In this document: positions 45,658-54,865 of the stretch, piece by piece
Position numbering within the stretch: the first letter of the stretch is position 1
Layout: the number at the start of each line of letters is the position of its first letter
Assembly: GCF_000317305.3 (NCBI RefSeq)
Contig: NC_023036.2
Span: 4,712,001-4,776,000 of the forward strand
DNA from: Mycolicibacterium neoaurum VKM Ac-1815D
Lineage (GTDB): Bacteria; Actinomycetota; Actinomycetes; Mycobacteriales; Mycobacteriaceae
DNA: 64,000 nt
Direction of reading: 5' to 3'
Notes under the pieces: model-generated
Seen by the model: the letters and a program-made list of their open reading frames with translations, nothing else
Told to the model about the DNA's origin: nothing
Database searches by the model: none
Position numbers and translations under genes: made by a program

Positions 45658-46875
45658 GTGACCCCGAGCACCCAACGCCCCACCACCCCGCAGTCGGTCG
45701 TGGCCGCCGATCCGGCGGTGCGTGCACTGGCCGTCCTGGCGCTCGCCCTCGGCGGCTTCGGGATCGGCACCACCGAGTTCGTCGCCATGGGCCTGCTGCC
45801 CGATATCGCGACCGGTTTCGACGTCTCCGAACCCACCGCCGGACACGTCATCTCTGCCTATGCACTCGGTGTCGTCATCGGCGCGCCGACCATCGCCGCG
45901 CTGACCGCCCGCGTTCCGCGGCGGGCACTGCTGCTGGGCCTGATGGCGGTCTTCACCCTCGGCAACCTCGCCAGCGCGCTCGCCCCCTCCTACGCCACGC
46001 TTGTCATCGCCCGATTCGTCGCGGGATTACCCCACGGTGCGTTCTTCGGCATCGCCGCGCTGGCGGCGGCGCACCTGATGGGCCCGCGCAATCGCGCCAA
46101 GGCGGTCGCCTACGTGCTGTCCGGTTTGACGGTGGCCACCGTGCTCGGCGTGCCGCTGGCCTCCTGGCTTGGTCAGGCGTTCGGTTGGCGCAGCGCCTTC
46201 GTGCTGGTGGTCGTCATCGGCTTGATCACCCTGACCGCGCTGTGGTTATGGCTCCCCGACCAATTGCGCACCATGCACGTGACCAGCCCGCTGACCGAAC
46301 TCGGCGCCCTGCGCCGACCCCAGGTCTGGTTGGCGGTCATGGTCGGGATGATCGGCTTCGGCGGGATGTTCGCCGTCTACACCTACATCAGCACGACGAT
46401 GACCGACGTCGCCGGACTGCCGAGAGCACTGGTTCCGGTGGCGCTCATGGTCTTCGGTCTGGGCATGGTGGTGGGCAACCTCGTCGGCGGCCGGTTGGCC
46501 GACATCTCGGTGATACGCGCGCTGTACCTGTCCTTGGGGTCACTCGGCGTCGTCTTGCTGGTGTTCGTGGCCGCGGCGCACAACCCGTGGACAGCACTTC
46601 CGGTGCTCTTCCTGATCGGCACCGCGGGATCGGCCGTCGGTCCGGCATTGCAGACCCGACTGATGGACGTGGCGCACGACGCGCAGACACTCGCGGCGGC
46701 GCTGAACCATTCGGCACTCAACATCGGCAACGCGGCAGGCGCCTGGGTCGGCGGACTGGTGATCGCCGCCGGGCTCGGCTACACCGCGCCGGCGGCCGCC
46801 GGATCGATCCTGGCGATGTGTGGCCTGCTCGTGCTCACGCTGTCGGTGCTGCTGGGGCGCGCTACTCGTCGATGA
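45658..46875 (+). CDS. MFS transporter (DHA1/AraJ-like)
   Basis: A 405-residue, twelve-helix major facilitator. The first helix carries LALGGFGIGTTEFVAMGLLPD, typical of the AraJ/Cmx/YdhP-like DHA1 branch, followed by the motif A-like loop TARVPRRALL. Members export sugars, chloramphenicol or other drugs. It is divergent from a ROK regulator and has a leaderless GTG start. The end overlaps the convergent DUF5709 gene by 14 bp. Substrate not predictable from sequence alone. Confidence 0.87.
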   Translation: MTPSTQRPTTPQSVVAADPAVRALAVLALALGGFGIGTTEFVAMGLLPDIATGFDVSEPTAGHVISAYALGVVIGAPTIAALTARVPRRALLLGLMAVFTLGNLASALAPSYATLVIARFVAGLPHGAFFGIAALAAAHLMGPRNRAKAVAYVLSGLTVATVLGVPLASWLGQAFGWRSAFVLVVVIGLITLTALWLWLPDQLRTMHVTSPLTELGALRRPQVWLAVMVGMIGFGGMFAVYTYISTTMTDVAGLPRALVPVALMVFGLGMVVGNLVGGRLADISVIRALYLSLGSLGVVLLVFVAAAHNPWTALPVLFLIGTAGSAVGPALQTRLMDVAHDAQTLAAALNHSALNIGNAAGAWVGGLVIAAGLGYTAPAAAGSILAMCGLLVLTLSVLLGRATRR

Positions 46876-47269
46876 TGTGCACGGCGGCCTCCTCGGCGGA
46901 CGCCGCACCGCCGTCGATGCCGACATCGCTGCCGAGTAGCTCCTTTTCGGTATCCACCCCGGAGCCCTCGTCGGGTGCCACCAACCGGCCGGAGCGCCGG
47001 TCGCCCACCTCGTCGTCACCGGCCTGCTCGTCGGGACGGTAGTTTTCGTCGAGGGCGGGATCGGGCTGCTCGTCGGCCAGCCGCTCATCGAGGCTCTCGT
47101 GCTCGCGCGGCTCCTGCCACCGCTCCGGCGGTGAATAGCCTTCGTCGAGCAGATCATCGACACCGCGGTCGAGCAGGGTGTCCTCAGCCGTGAGTTGGTC
47201 TTCTTCTTCCGGGCTGTATCCCTGGTCGTCCTCGGGCAGTTCTGCGGTCATGCCGACAACGCTACTCAT
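46862..47269 (-). CDS. DUF5709 acidic protein
   Basis: A 135-residue, very acidic soluble protein (many Asp/Glu/Pro), matching DUF5709 of actinobacteria: YSPEEEDQLTAEDTLLDRG, then DEGYSPPERW and TPDEG-like segments. Likely disordered. It could start at ATG 47269 or 47251; neither has a clear ribosome-binding site. It is divergent from the carotenoid operon. Function unknown; family members are often general-stress genes, but I saw no SigF promoter in front of this one. Confidence 0.78.
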   Translation of the reverse strand: MSSVVGMTAELPEDDQGYSPEEEDQLTAEDTLLDRGVDDLLDEGYSPPERWQEPREHESLDERLADEQPDPALDENYRPDEQAGDDEVGDRRSGRLVAPDEGSGVDTEKELLGSDVGIDGGAASAEEAAVHIIDE

Positions 47270-47471
47270 CGCACCGGATGCGCGCCGCTGATCGTCGAAC
47301 CGGCCACCGAGAAGCTGCGAGCAGGAATTCGTCGGTGCGAATAGGGTGTGATGGTGGACCACCGTTCTGATGCCGCCGGGTTGGTCACCGGCCCGCGCCG
47401 CGTCACGAATGCAGCGGATCAACCCCCGTGCGGACCGGCTCATAACCACCGGGAAAAACGTCCCCCCGGCA

Positions 47472-47498
47472 GGCATGAAAACACCGATAAACGGGTAC
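47472..47498 (+). promoter_or_regulatory. SigF-like promoter of the carotenoid operon
   Basis: GGCAT (47472-47476) and GGGTAC (47493-47498) with a 16-bp spacer resemble the mycobacterial SigF consensus (GTTT or GGWWT, N15-17, GGGTAY). The -10 ends 11 nt before the crtE ATG. SigF control of carotenoids is reported for M. smegmatis. The -35 deviates at one position. Confidence 0.65.
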
Positions 47499-47509
47499 GT
47501 ACCCCCGCG

Positions 47510-48616
47510 ATGGCTTCAGGCATGCAGGCTGCGCTTCACGCACGCAGCGATCCACCTCCTGCGTGGCTTGTCTCGCTGCGCGCAGATGTCCTCGACGCCG
47601 TGTCCGATTTCCTGGCCGACACCTGTGCCGATGCCCTGCGCGGCAGCCATGTCGACATCACCGAACGCGTGCTGCGCGACATGCTCGCCGAGGGCAAATG
47701 CCTGCGCTCGACCTATCTCTACCTGGGCTGGCGTGCCGGCGCGGACAGCAGTCACGCCGCCGTACGCGCGGCAGGAAGTCTGGAGTTCCTGCACGCCTTC
47801 GCGCTGTTCCAGGACGATGTGATGGATGAGTCGCCGATGCGGCGCGGACGCCCCAGCGCGCACCGGGCCTTCGAGGACTGGCATCGCGAACGCGGACTGC
47901 CCGGGTCCTCCGCGCGTTTCGGTGAGTCGGCGGCGGTCCTGCTGGGCGACCTGTGCCTGGTGTGGGCCGAACAGATGTTCCGCCAATGCGGGCTGCCCGC
48001 CGAATCGCTGGCCCGGGCCTGGCCGCGCTATGACGCTATGCGCACCGAACTTGCCATCGGGCAGTTCGCCGATCTGGTCAACGACACGGCGGGCTTCCCC
48101 ACCCTGGAGCGCGTCCTGGACGTGGCCCGGCGCAAGTCCGGTAACTACACCGTCCGCAGGCCACTCGAGATCGGGGCTGCGCTCGCCGGCTGCGACGATG
48201 CGGTATCGGTAGCCCTGGGCCGCTACGGCGAGAACATCGGCGAGGCCTTCCAGTTGCGCGATGACCTGCTCGGCGTCTTCGGCGCCCCGGCGACCACCGG
48301 CAAGCCGATCGGCACCGACCTGGTGGCCCGCAAGGCGACGACCGTCGTGGTCGCGGCGTACGAACTGGCCACCGGAGCCCAGCAGCGCCAGTTCAAGGAA
48401 TTCATGACCGCCGAACGACTCGGCGATGACGACATGGCTCGCTGGCAGGACTTGATCTCGGAGGTAGGAACAGTGCAGCGGATCGAAGATCTGATCCATT
48501 CGCGGTTCGCCGCGGCCACGGCCGCGCTGGACGGTGTGGCCGGCGGTGCGCTGGACCCCGAGGTGCGCGCAGCGCTCGTCGCGACCGCAGCGGCCTGCAC
48601 CGAGCGGACCGCCTGA
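47510..48616 (+). CDS. crtE: Geranylgeranyl diphosphate synthase
   Basis: A 368-residue trans-prenyltransferase making GGPP for carotenoids. The first Asp-rich motif is DDVMD (Asp102, Asp103, Asp106) followed by RRGRPS, and the second is DDLLG at residues 251-255 after FQLR. The start at 47510 is supported by the SigF-like -10 only 11 nt upstream; the frame is open further 5' but would precede the transcription start. Its stop overlaps the crtI start by one base (TGATG). It is first of a coupled operon crtE-crtI-crtB-methyltransferase-crtU-Rieske oxygenase. Confidence 0.93.
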   Translation: MASGMQAALHARSDPPPAWLVSLRADVLDAVSDFLADTCADALRGSHVDITERVLRDMLAEGKCLRSTYLYLGWRAGADSSHAAVRAAGSLEFLHAFALFQDDVMDESPMRRGRPSAHRAFEDWHRERGLPGSSARFGESAAVLLGDLCLVWAEQMFRQCGLPAESLARAWPRYDAMRTELAIGQFADLVNDTAGFPTLERVLDVARRKSGNYTVRRPLEIGAALAGCDDAVSVALGRYGENIGEAFQLRDDLLGVFGAPATTGKPIGTDLVARKATTVVVAAYELATGAQQRQFKEFMTAERLGDDDMARWQDLISEVGTVQRIEDLIHSRFAAATAALDGVAGGALDPEVRAALVATAAACTERTA

Positions 48617-50127
48617 TGCGCACGGTGGCTGGTCGCACCGACCATGTGGTCGTGGTGGGGGCCGGATTGTCCGGACTCTCGGCGGCGCTGCACCTGGCAG
48701 GCAGGGGTCGGCGGGTCACCGTCGTCGAACGCGGGTCCGATCCCGGCGGCCGGATGGGCCGCGCCGACATTTCCGGTTACCGCATCGACACCGGTCCGAC
48801 GGTGCTGACCATGCCCGACATCATCGACGAGACCTTCGCCGCGGTCGGCGAATCCACCGCCGACCGCTTGGAGCTGCATCAGGTCGACCCGGCGTATCGG
48901 GCATCCTTCGCCGACGGCAGCTGTATCGACGTGCACAGTGACGCGGCCATCATGGCCGCCGAGATCGAACGCTTCGCCGGTCGTACCCAGGCCGAAGGCT
49001 ATCTACGCCTGCGTGATTGGCTGACCAAGCTCTATCAGGTCGAGTTCCAGGGCTTCATCTCGTCGAACTTCGACTCCCCGCTGTCGCTGCTGACCCCGCA
49101 GCTTGCGAAGCTGGCCGCCATCGGCGGTTTCCGCGGCTGGGAGACGATGGTGCGGCGGTTCATCACCGACGAGCGATTGCTGCGCGTCTTCACCTTCCAG
49201 GCTCTCTACGCGGGCGTGCCCCCGCGCCGGGCGCTGGCCGCCTACGCGGTGATCGCCTACATGGACACGATCTCCGGGGTGTACTTCCCCAAGGGCGGAA
49301 TGCGCGCGCTGCCGGACGCGCTGGCCGCGGCAGCCGCCGATGCCGGAGTCGAGTTCCACTACGACGCACCGGTTTCGGAACTGGAGCGCACCGGCGACCG
49401 CATCACCGCGGTCCGCACCGCCACCGGTGCTCGATTCGCCGCAGATGCCGTGGTGTTGACCACCGAGCTGCCGGACACCTATCGCCTGCTGGGACGTAGC
49501 CCCCGACGGCTGATCAAGCTGCGGCCCGCCCCATCGGCGGTGGTCGCCCACATCGGTTGCGGTGCCGTCGCTCCGGATGCCGGCGCATCGCATCACAACA
49601 TCCTGTTCGGCAACGAATGGGCGCGCACCTTCGAGGAGATCATCGACGAGGGTGTCCCGATGGAGGACCCCTCACTGCTGGTCACCCGTCCCACCGCGGC
49701 GGACCCGAGCCTCGCCCCGGAGGGCAGGGATCTGCTCTACGTCCTCGCCCCGACACCCAATCTGGATGTCGGCGCACTGGATTGGGACGGTCAACGCGAC
49801 CAGTACACGGCGCAGATGCTCGACACCTTGGCTGCCCGGCTGCCGAACGTCCTCACCGATCCGCAGGTACTCGACGTGGTGACCCCGCTGGACTGGGCCC
49901 GCCAGGGCATGATCGCCGGCACACCGTTCGCCCTGGCGCACACCTTCGGGCAGACCGGACCGTTCCGCCCCGCCAACACCGTGCGCGGTATCCCCAACGT
50001 GATCCTCGCCGGTTCGTCCACCGTTCCCGGCGTGGGAATTCCTACCGCCATCGTCTCCGGCCGCCTGGCCGCCGACCGGATCACCGGAGCCGATTCCTCG
50101 GTCCGTCCCCGAATTTTCACCCGATGA
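48616..50127 (+). CDS. crtI: Phytoene desaturase
   Basis: A 503-residue FAD-dependent CrtI-type desaturase converting phytoene to lycopene or a partly desaturated product. The N-terminal dinucleotide fold is VVVVGAGLSGLSAALHLA with the GGRMG loop, the middle contains DTGPTVLTMP, and the C-terminal bacterial phytoene dehydrogenase signature is STVPGVGIPTAIVSG. Starts one base into the crtE stop. The number of desaturation steps cannot be read from sequence. Confidence 0.94.
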   Translation: MRTVAGRTDHVVVVGAGLSGLSAALHLAGRGRRVTVVERGSDPGGRMGRADISGYRIDTGPTVLTMPDIIDETFAAVGESTADRLELHQVDPAYRASFADGSCIDVHSDAAIMAAEIERFAGRTQAEGYLRLRDWLTKLYQVEFQGFISSNFDSPLSLLTPQLAKLAAIGGFRGWETMVRRFITDERLLRVFTFQALYAGVPPRRALAAYAVIAYMDTISGVYFPKGGMRALPDALAAAAADAGVEFHYDAPVSELERTGDRITAVRTATGARFAADAVVLTTELPDTYRLLGRSPRRLIKLRPAPSAVVAHIGCGAVAPDAGASHHNILFGNEWARTFEEIIDEGVPMEDPSLLVTRPTAADPSLAPEGRDLLYVLAPTPNLDVGALDWDGQRDQYTAQMLDTLAARLPNVLTDPQVLDVVTPLDWARQGMIAGTPFALAHTFGQTGPFRPANTVRGIPNVILAGSSTVPGVGIPTAIVSGRLAADRITGADSSVRPRIFTR

Positions 50128-50137
50128 GGAGGACCAG

Positions 50138-51082
50138 ATGATGCTCGGCTCAGAGCTCGACGCAGCGGGTGTACAGGGCAGGGAACTGCGCCAGGCGTAT
50201 CAACGCTGCCGGGCGCTCAACGCCGCGCACGGCAAGACCTTCTTTCTGGCGACACGGTTGCTGGCACCGGGCCAACGCCCGGCGGTGCACGCGCTGTACG
50301 GTTTTGCCCGCCGTGCCGACGATGTGCTCGACGGATTCGACGACCGCACCACAGCCGAACGTGAAGACGAGTTGCGTCAGCTCTCGGACGCGTTGCACAG
50401 CAGGCTGGTCGAGAACCGGATGGCAGGTGACGACCCGGTGCTCGACGCGGTCGTCGACACTGCGCGCCACTACGGCCTGCCCTGGCAACTGTTCGAGGAT
50501 TTCCTGGCCTCCATGCGGATGGACCTGACGATCAGCGACTACCCGGACCGGGCCGCATTGGACCGCTACGTCTACGGGTCAGCCGAGGTTATCGGCCTAC
50601 AGCTGCTGCCCATCCTCGGCACGGTCGTCCCCACCGCGGAGGCGGCACCGCACGCCGCTGCGTTGGGAAAGGCATTCCAGCTCACCAACTTCCTGCGGGA
50701 TATCGACGAAGACCTCACCCGCGGCCGCGTCTACCTACCCGCCGACGAACTCGCCGCGCACGGTGTGGACCGTGAGGTGCTGTACTGGTGCCAGCGCAAT
50801 CGGCGTACCGACGCGCGGCTGCGGGCGGCGCTGATCGAGCAGCACGCGATCACCAGGGACATCTATCGGCAAGCCGAACTCGGCATCCCGATGCTGCGGC
50901 CGCAATCGCGGCCGTGCATCCGGGCCGCGTTGACGCTGTACTCCGAGATCCTGGATCGCATCGAGGAGATCGACTTCGAGGTGTTCACGCAGCGGGCCAC
51001 CGTGTCCAACGGCCGGCGTCTGCAGGTCGCCGCCCGCGGCCTCGGCGCCGCGTGGCGCGCCCGTATCCGGCAGGCGGCGTGA
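50138..51082 (+). CDS. crtB: Phytoene synthase
   Basis: A 314-residue squalene/phytoene synthase joining two GGPP into phytoene. The two metal-binding regions are present: RRADDVLDGFD (about residue 51) and LRDIDEDLTRGRVYLP (about 187-202). A strong GAGGAGG ribosome-binding site precedes two adjacent ATGs (50138 and 50141). Its stop overlaps the GTG of the methyltransferase. Confidence 0.94.
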   Translation: MMLGSELDAAGVQGRELRQAYQRCRALNAAHGKTFFLATRLLAPGQRPAVHALYGFARRADDVLDGFDDRTTAEREDELRQLSDALHSRLVENRMAGDDPVLDAVVDTARHYGLPWQLFEDFLASMRMDLTISDYPDRAALDRYVYGSAEVIGLQLLPILGTVVPTAEAAPHAAALGKAFQLTNFLRDIDEDLTRGRVYLPADELAAHGVDREVLYWCQRNRRTDARLRAALIEQHAITRDIYRQAELGIPMLRPQSRPCIRAALTLYSEILDRIEEIDFEVFTQRATVSNGRRLQVAARGLGAAWRARIRQAA

Positions 51083-51783
51083 GCACATACGACGTTCCCG
51101 AGGCCTTCGACGCGGGTGCGGCGGCCTATGACGGCCTGGTCGGCGCCAATCCCGGGTATCACCGCCATCTTCGACTCTCGGCGCAGCGCATGGGTATCCG
51201 CGACGGTGGACGTGGACTGCGGCTGCTCGATATCGGCTGCGGCACCGGCGCGTCGACCGCGGCCCTGCTGCACGCCGCCCCGCACGCCGAGATCGTCGGC
51301 GTGGACGGTTCGGCGGGCATGCTCGAGCAGGCCCGGACGAAGCGGTGGCCGTCCACGGTGACCTTCGTGCACAGCCGGGCCGAGGACCTGGCACAAGCCG
51401 GGGTGCACGGCCCGTTCGACGGGATCCTGGCGGCCTACCTGGTGCGCAATCTGCCCGACCCCGATCCGGTGCTGCGTATGCTGCTTGGCATGCTTTCCCC
51501 GGGAAGTGTCTTCGCCGCCCACGAGTACTCGGTCCGTGACTCGCGAGCGGCCGGCATCCTCTGGAACGCGGTGTGCGCCGCGGTCATCATCCCGGCGGGT
51601 CGATTCCGCACCGGCGATGCCGATCTCTACCGTTACCTGCGCCGCAGCGTCAACGACTTCGACGGCGCAACACAGTTCCGAGACCGTTTGCAGCGCAACG
51701 GATTCACCGACGTGCAGAGCGTGACGATGCCCGGGTGGCAGCGCGGTATCGTGCACACCTTCCTCGGCAGGGCGACGTCATGA
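51079..51783 (+). CDS. SAM-dependent methyltransferase in carotenoid operon (CrtT-like?)
   Basis: A 234-residue class I methyltransferase with motif I LLDIGCGTGASTAAL (about residue 52), the GVDGSAGML acidic loop and a UbiE-like post-motif LRMLLGMLSPGS. It is coupled on both sides (4-bp overlap with crtB, overlap with crtU), so it must belong to the pigment pathway. Streptomyces isorenieratene clusters also carry a methyltransferase called CrtT, of unclear role. Isorenieratene synthesis needs no external methyl donor, so this enzyme may make a methylated derivative or an ester. Start is GTG 51079. Confidence 0.83.
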   Translation: MSTYDVPEAFDAGAAAYDGLVGANPGYHRHLRLSAQRMGIRDGGRGLRLLDIGCGTGASTAALLHAAPHAEIVGVDGSAGMLEQARTKRWPSTVTFVHSRAEDLAQAGVHGPFDGILAAYLVRNLPDPDPVLRMLLGMLSPGSVFAAHEYSVRDSRAAGILWNAVCAAVIIPAGRFRTGDADLYRYLRRSVNDFDGATQFRDRLQRNGFTDVQSVTMPGWQRGIVHTFLGRATS

Positions 51784-53315
51784 CCGACCGCCGCCGCGTC
51801 CGCCATCCCGCCGGGTCCGGCCAGCCACACGCCGCCTATCTCGCCGACCGGCCCACCGTCGCGGTGATCGGTGGGGGCATCGCCGGCCTGAGTGCGGCAA
51901 CCGCGCTGGCCGAACGCGGGGTTGCCGTGCACCTGTTCGAGCGTGAGCAGTATCTGGGCGGCCGCGTCGGCGGGTGGACCGAAACCGCTCCCGACGGTTC
52001 GCATCTCACGATGAATCGCGGCTTCCACGCGTTCTTCCGGCAGTACTACAACCTGCGCAACGTGCTGCGCAGGGTCGACCCCGAACTGTCCATGTTCACC
52101 CCTCTCGACGACTACCCGCTCGTGGACGGGGAAGGCCGACGCGACACCTTCCGGGGCCTGCCCCGCACGCCACCGCTGAACGCGATGGCCTTTGCATTAC
52201 GCAGTCCCACCTTCCGCGTGCGCGACCTGATCCGCATCGATGCCAAGGCGGCGGCACCGTTGGCATCGGTGTCGGTGCCCGAAACGTACTGGCAGCTCGA
52301 CGATTCGGACGCCGAGTCATTCCTGCGGGATATCAACTTTCCCACCGCGGCACAACATCTTGCCTTCGAGGTCTTCTCGCGCAGCTTCTTCACCCGGCCG
52401 GACGGCCTGTCGGCGGCCGAACTGGCCACCATGTTCCACATCTACTTCCTCGGCTCCAGCGAGGGCCTGGTGTTCGACGTCGCCGCCGAGAACTTCGACA
52501 TCGCCCTGTGGAAACCGCTGGAGCGCTATCTGCAGCGTCACGGAGCCGATATCCGCACCGGGGCGGCCGTCACGGCCGTAGGCAACGATGATGCGGGTCG
52601 GTTCCTGGTCACCGCCGAGTCCGGTGACACCGTGGGCTGCGACGGCGTGGTCTTGGCCACCGAGGTGCCTGCGCTGCAACGCATCATCGCCGGTTCTCCC
52701 GGACTCGGGGATGGGCAATGGCGCGCTGCGATAGCCGACCTCGGTACCGCTGCACCGTTTTTGGTCCGGCGCCTCTGGTTGGACCGCCCGGTCGACGCCG
52801 ACCGGCCCGCCTTCCTCGGCACCGGCGGTCTGCCGCCGCTGGACAACATCAGCGTGCTGGAGCGCTATGAGCGGGAAGCCGCGGAGTGGGTCGATCAGCA
52901 TGGCGGGTCAGTGGTGGAACTGCACGCCTACTCGATCACCGAGGACAGCCCGGAACTTCGGAAGGCGCTGGACAGTCGGTTGTACGAGCTCTTCCCCGAG
53001 ACCGCCGATGCGCGTGTGGTGCACCAGGTCACGCTGTGCCGCAACGACTGCCCGCGACTGGCGCCCGGTGATTTCGCCGGCCGGCCCGGTGTGCGGACAC
53101 CGGAGAACGGACTGGTGCTTGCCGGTGACGGGATCCGCATCGATCTTCCGGTGGCGCTGATGGAACGTGCCGCAACGACCGGACTGTCGGCGGCAAATGC
53201 CCTGCTCGAACGTTTCGGGGTGCGCGGTCACGACATCTTCACGGTGCCGGTGCGCGGCAGATCTGCGGTCCTGCGGCATTTCGCCGAACGGGTCGAAGGG
53301 CGGGTGTGGACATGA
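51780..53315 (+). CDS. crtU: Carotenoid phi-ring desaturase/methyltransferase (CrtU)
   Basis: A 511-residue FAD-dependent enzyme of the CrtU (isorenieratene synthase) type, which desaturates a beta-ionone ring and migrates a methyl group to give an aromatic phi ring. Diagnostic blocks are VAVIGGGIAGLSAATALAE, MNRGFHAFFRQYYNLR, TPPLNAMAFALRSPTF and LAFEVFSRSFFTRPDGLSAAE-type sequence, then FHIYFLGSSEGLVFDV. The ATG at 51780 overlaps the methyltransferase stop. Its normal substrate is beta-carotene, which requires a lycopene cyclase not present in this operon. Confidence 0.9.
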   Translation: MTDRRRVRHPAGSGQPHAAYLADRPTVAVIGGGIAGLSAATALAERGVAVHLFEREQYLGGRVGGWTETAPDGSHLTMNRGFHAFFRQYYNLRNVLRRVDPELSMFTPLDDYPLVDGEGRRDTFRGLPRTPPLNAMAFALRSPTFRVRDLIRIDAKAAAPLASVSVPETYWQLDDSDAESFLRDINFPTAAQHLAFEVFSRSFFTRPDGLSAAELATMFHIYFLGSSEGLVFDVAAENFDIALWKPLERYLQRHGADIRTGAAVTAVGNDDAGRFLVTAESGDTVGCDGVVLATEVPALQRIIAGSPGLGDGQWRAAIADLGTAAPFLVRRLWLDRPVDADRPAFLGTGGLPPLDNISVLERYEREAAEWVDQHGGSVVELHAYSITEDSPELRKALDSRLYELFPETADARVVHQVTLCRNDCPRLAPGDFAGRPGVRTPENGLVLAGDGIRIDLPVALMERAATTGLSAANALLERFGVRGHDIFTVPVRGRSAVLRHFAERVEGRVWT

Positions 53316-54385
53316 AAGCGTGGCCGTTCGAACTACTCCCGCGCACTCCGTGGAGTCAGCAGAAGCCGACCTACCGGCAGGCCGACCCGGCGGTGATCGA
53401 CGCCGCACTGAAGCGGTCGCAGAATCGGCCCAGCGGCAACTGGTATGTGGTGGGGGCGAGCACCGACATCACCTCCAAACCCTTCGCCGCCACCGTCGCC
53501 GGTGCCGAACTGGTCTGCTGGCGCGGCGACGACGGCCGGCTGCACGCCGGTCCGGCGCGTTGTCCGCACCTGGGAGCCGATATGTGCACCGGGGTGGTCG
53601 AACGCGGCAACCTGATCTGCCCGTGGCACGGTCTTCAGTTGACCGGCCGCACCCGTGCGGACTGGACGGCGGTTCCGATCCACGACGACGGTGTGCTGGT
53701 CTGGGTTCGGCTCGACCGGATCGGCGGTGAAACGCCTACCGAGGCGCCGATTCTGCCGGCCCGGCCGGGACTTCCGCGGATTTCTGCCGTCGCCGCCATG
53801 ACGGGCAACTGCAAACCGGAGGACATCATTGCCAACAGGATGGATCCCTGGCACGGCGCCTGGTTCCATCCGTACTCCTTCACCCGGTTGGAAGTGCTCA
53901 GCGCGCCGCCGACGGATCCGGACCTCCCCGACGAGGAGGACCGTTTCCTCGTCGCGGTCACCTTCCGGCTGGGCCGGTTGGGCATTCCTGTCATCGCCGA
54001 GTTCACCAGCCCGGAGCCCCGCACCCTGACGATGCGCATCATCGAGGGTGAGGGGTGCGGCAGCGTCGTGGAGACCCACGCGTCGCCGTTACGCGATGGT
54101 GCGGACGGCAGTCCGCAAAGCCGGGTCGTCGAGGCTGTCATCGCGCACTCGGACCGACCGGGCTTCGCTCATGCCGGACGCGTGCAGGGTCTGATCATCC
54201 CGTTCATGCGCCATGCCGCACATCGCCTCTGGCGCGATGACCTGGAGTATGCCGAGCGCCTTGCGCAGGTCCGCCGCCAGGACGACGACGGCACCGCAGA
54301 CCTGCTCACGCCGCCGAGCGCCGCGCCCACGACGGAAGATCGGCCGCGTCGAGCAGCGGAACCTGAGTCTGCGCCCACGGGCTGA
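53312..54385 (+). CDS. Rieske non-heme iron oxygenase (DUF5914-type)
   Basis: A 357-residue protein with a Rieske [2Fe-2S] site, CPH (Cys84, His86) and CPWH (Cys103, His106), in the first half. In the second half, N-x2-D-x2-H-x4-H (Asn175, Asp178, His181, His186) matches the mononuclear iron ligand motif of Rieske oxygenases, so it looks like a catalytic terminal oxygenase. It is coupled to crtU (ATGA) and is the last gene of the operon, suggesting hydroxylation or other oxidation of the carotenoid. The Pro/Ala-rich tail overlaps the convergent idi gene by 80 bp. No dedicated reductase is nearby. A GTG at 53306 is an alternative start. Confidence 0.85.
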   Translation: MKAWPFELLPRTPWSQQKPTYRQADPAVIDAALKRSQNRPSGNWYVVGASTDITSKPFAATVAGAELVCWRGDDGRLHAGPARCPHLGADMCTGVVERGNLICPWHGLQLTGRTRADWTAVPIHDDGVLVWVRLDRIGGETPTEAPILPARPGLPRISAVAAMTGNCKPEDIIANRMDPWHGAWFHPYSFTRLEVLSAPPTDPDLPDEEDRFLVAVTFRLGRLGIPVIAEFTSPEPRTLTMRIIEGEGCGSVVETHASPLRDGADGSPQSRVVEAVIAHSDRPGFAHAGRVQGLIIPFMRHAAHRLWRDDLEYAERLAQVRRQDDDGTADLLTPPSAAPTTEDRPRRAAEPESAPTG

Positions 54386-54854
54386 TCGCCCAATCCAGTT
54401 CTGCGGCCATGCGAATCTCGGGCCAGTGCACCCACGCGGTGTCCATCACTTCCTCGGCTGCCACCCGCAGCGGCCCGTCGATCAGGGCGCAGAACACCGG
54501 GCAGAGCTCGTTCTCCACCGTCCCGTCGGCCGCGGTCGCGCGGTACCGGAATTCGGGCAGGATGCAGTGCACATCGCGCACAGCCGTGCCGAGTTCCTGA
54601 CCTGCGCGACGATGCACCGCGTCCACGGTGGGTTCGTGCGGGCCGGGATGCCCGCAGAACGAATTGGTCCACACCCCCGGCCAGGTGTGCTTGGTCAGCG
54701 CCCGCCGGGTCAGCAGCACGCGGCCGTGTTCGTCGAAGAGGTAACAGGAGAAGCCGAGATGAAACGGGGTGTGTGAGTGATGCACGGTGGCCTTGTCGGC
54801 GCTGCCGATCGCCCGGCCGGCATCGTCAAGGAGGACCACCTGCTCGTCGTTCAC
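54306..54854 (-). CDS. idi: Isopentenyl-diphosphate isomerase, type 1
   Basis: A 182-residue Nudix-fold isomerase converting IPP to DMAPP. It has the catalytic Cys in WTNSFCGHP (about residue 67), the catalytic Glu in ENELCPVF (about 114-121) and the metal-binding His residues in HHSHTPFHLGFS. It faces the carotenoid operon, its last 80 bp overlapping the Rieske gene, and supplies C5 precursors to CrtE. The GTG at 54854 lies 11 nt after a SigF-like -10, the same geometry as at crtE. Confidence 0.93.
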   Translation of the reverse strand: MNDEQVVLLDDAGRAIGSADKATVHHSHTPFHLGFSCYLFDEHGRVLLTRRALTKHTWPGVWTNSFCGHPGPHEPTVDAVHRRAGQELGTAVRDVHCILPEFRYRATAADGTVENELCPVFCALIDGPLRVAAEEVMDTAWVHWPEIRMAAELDWAISPWAQTQVPLLDAADLPSWARRSAA

Positions 54855-54865
54855 AGCGGGACTGG

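Noticed and set aside
47510-54854. Carotenoid operon as a recent horizontally acquired island
   Set aside because: No integrase, tRNA, direct repeats or insertion sequence at the borders, and base composition and codon choice look like the neighbours by eye.
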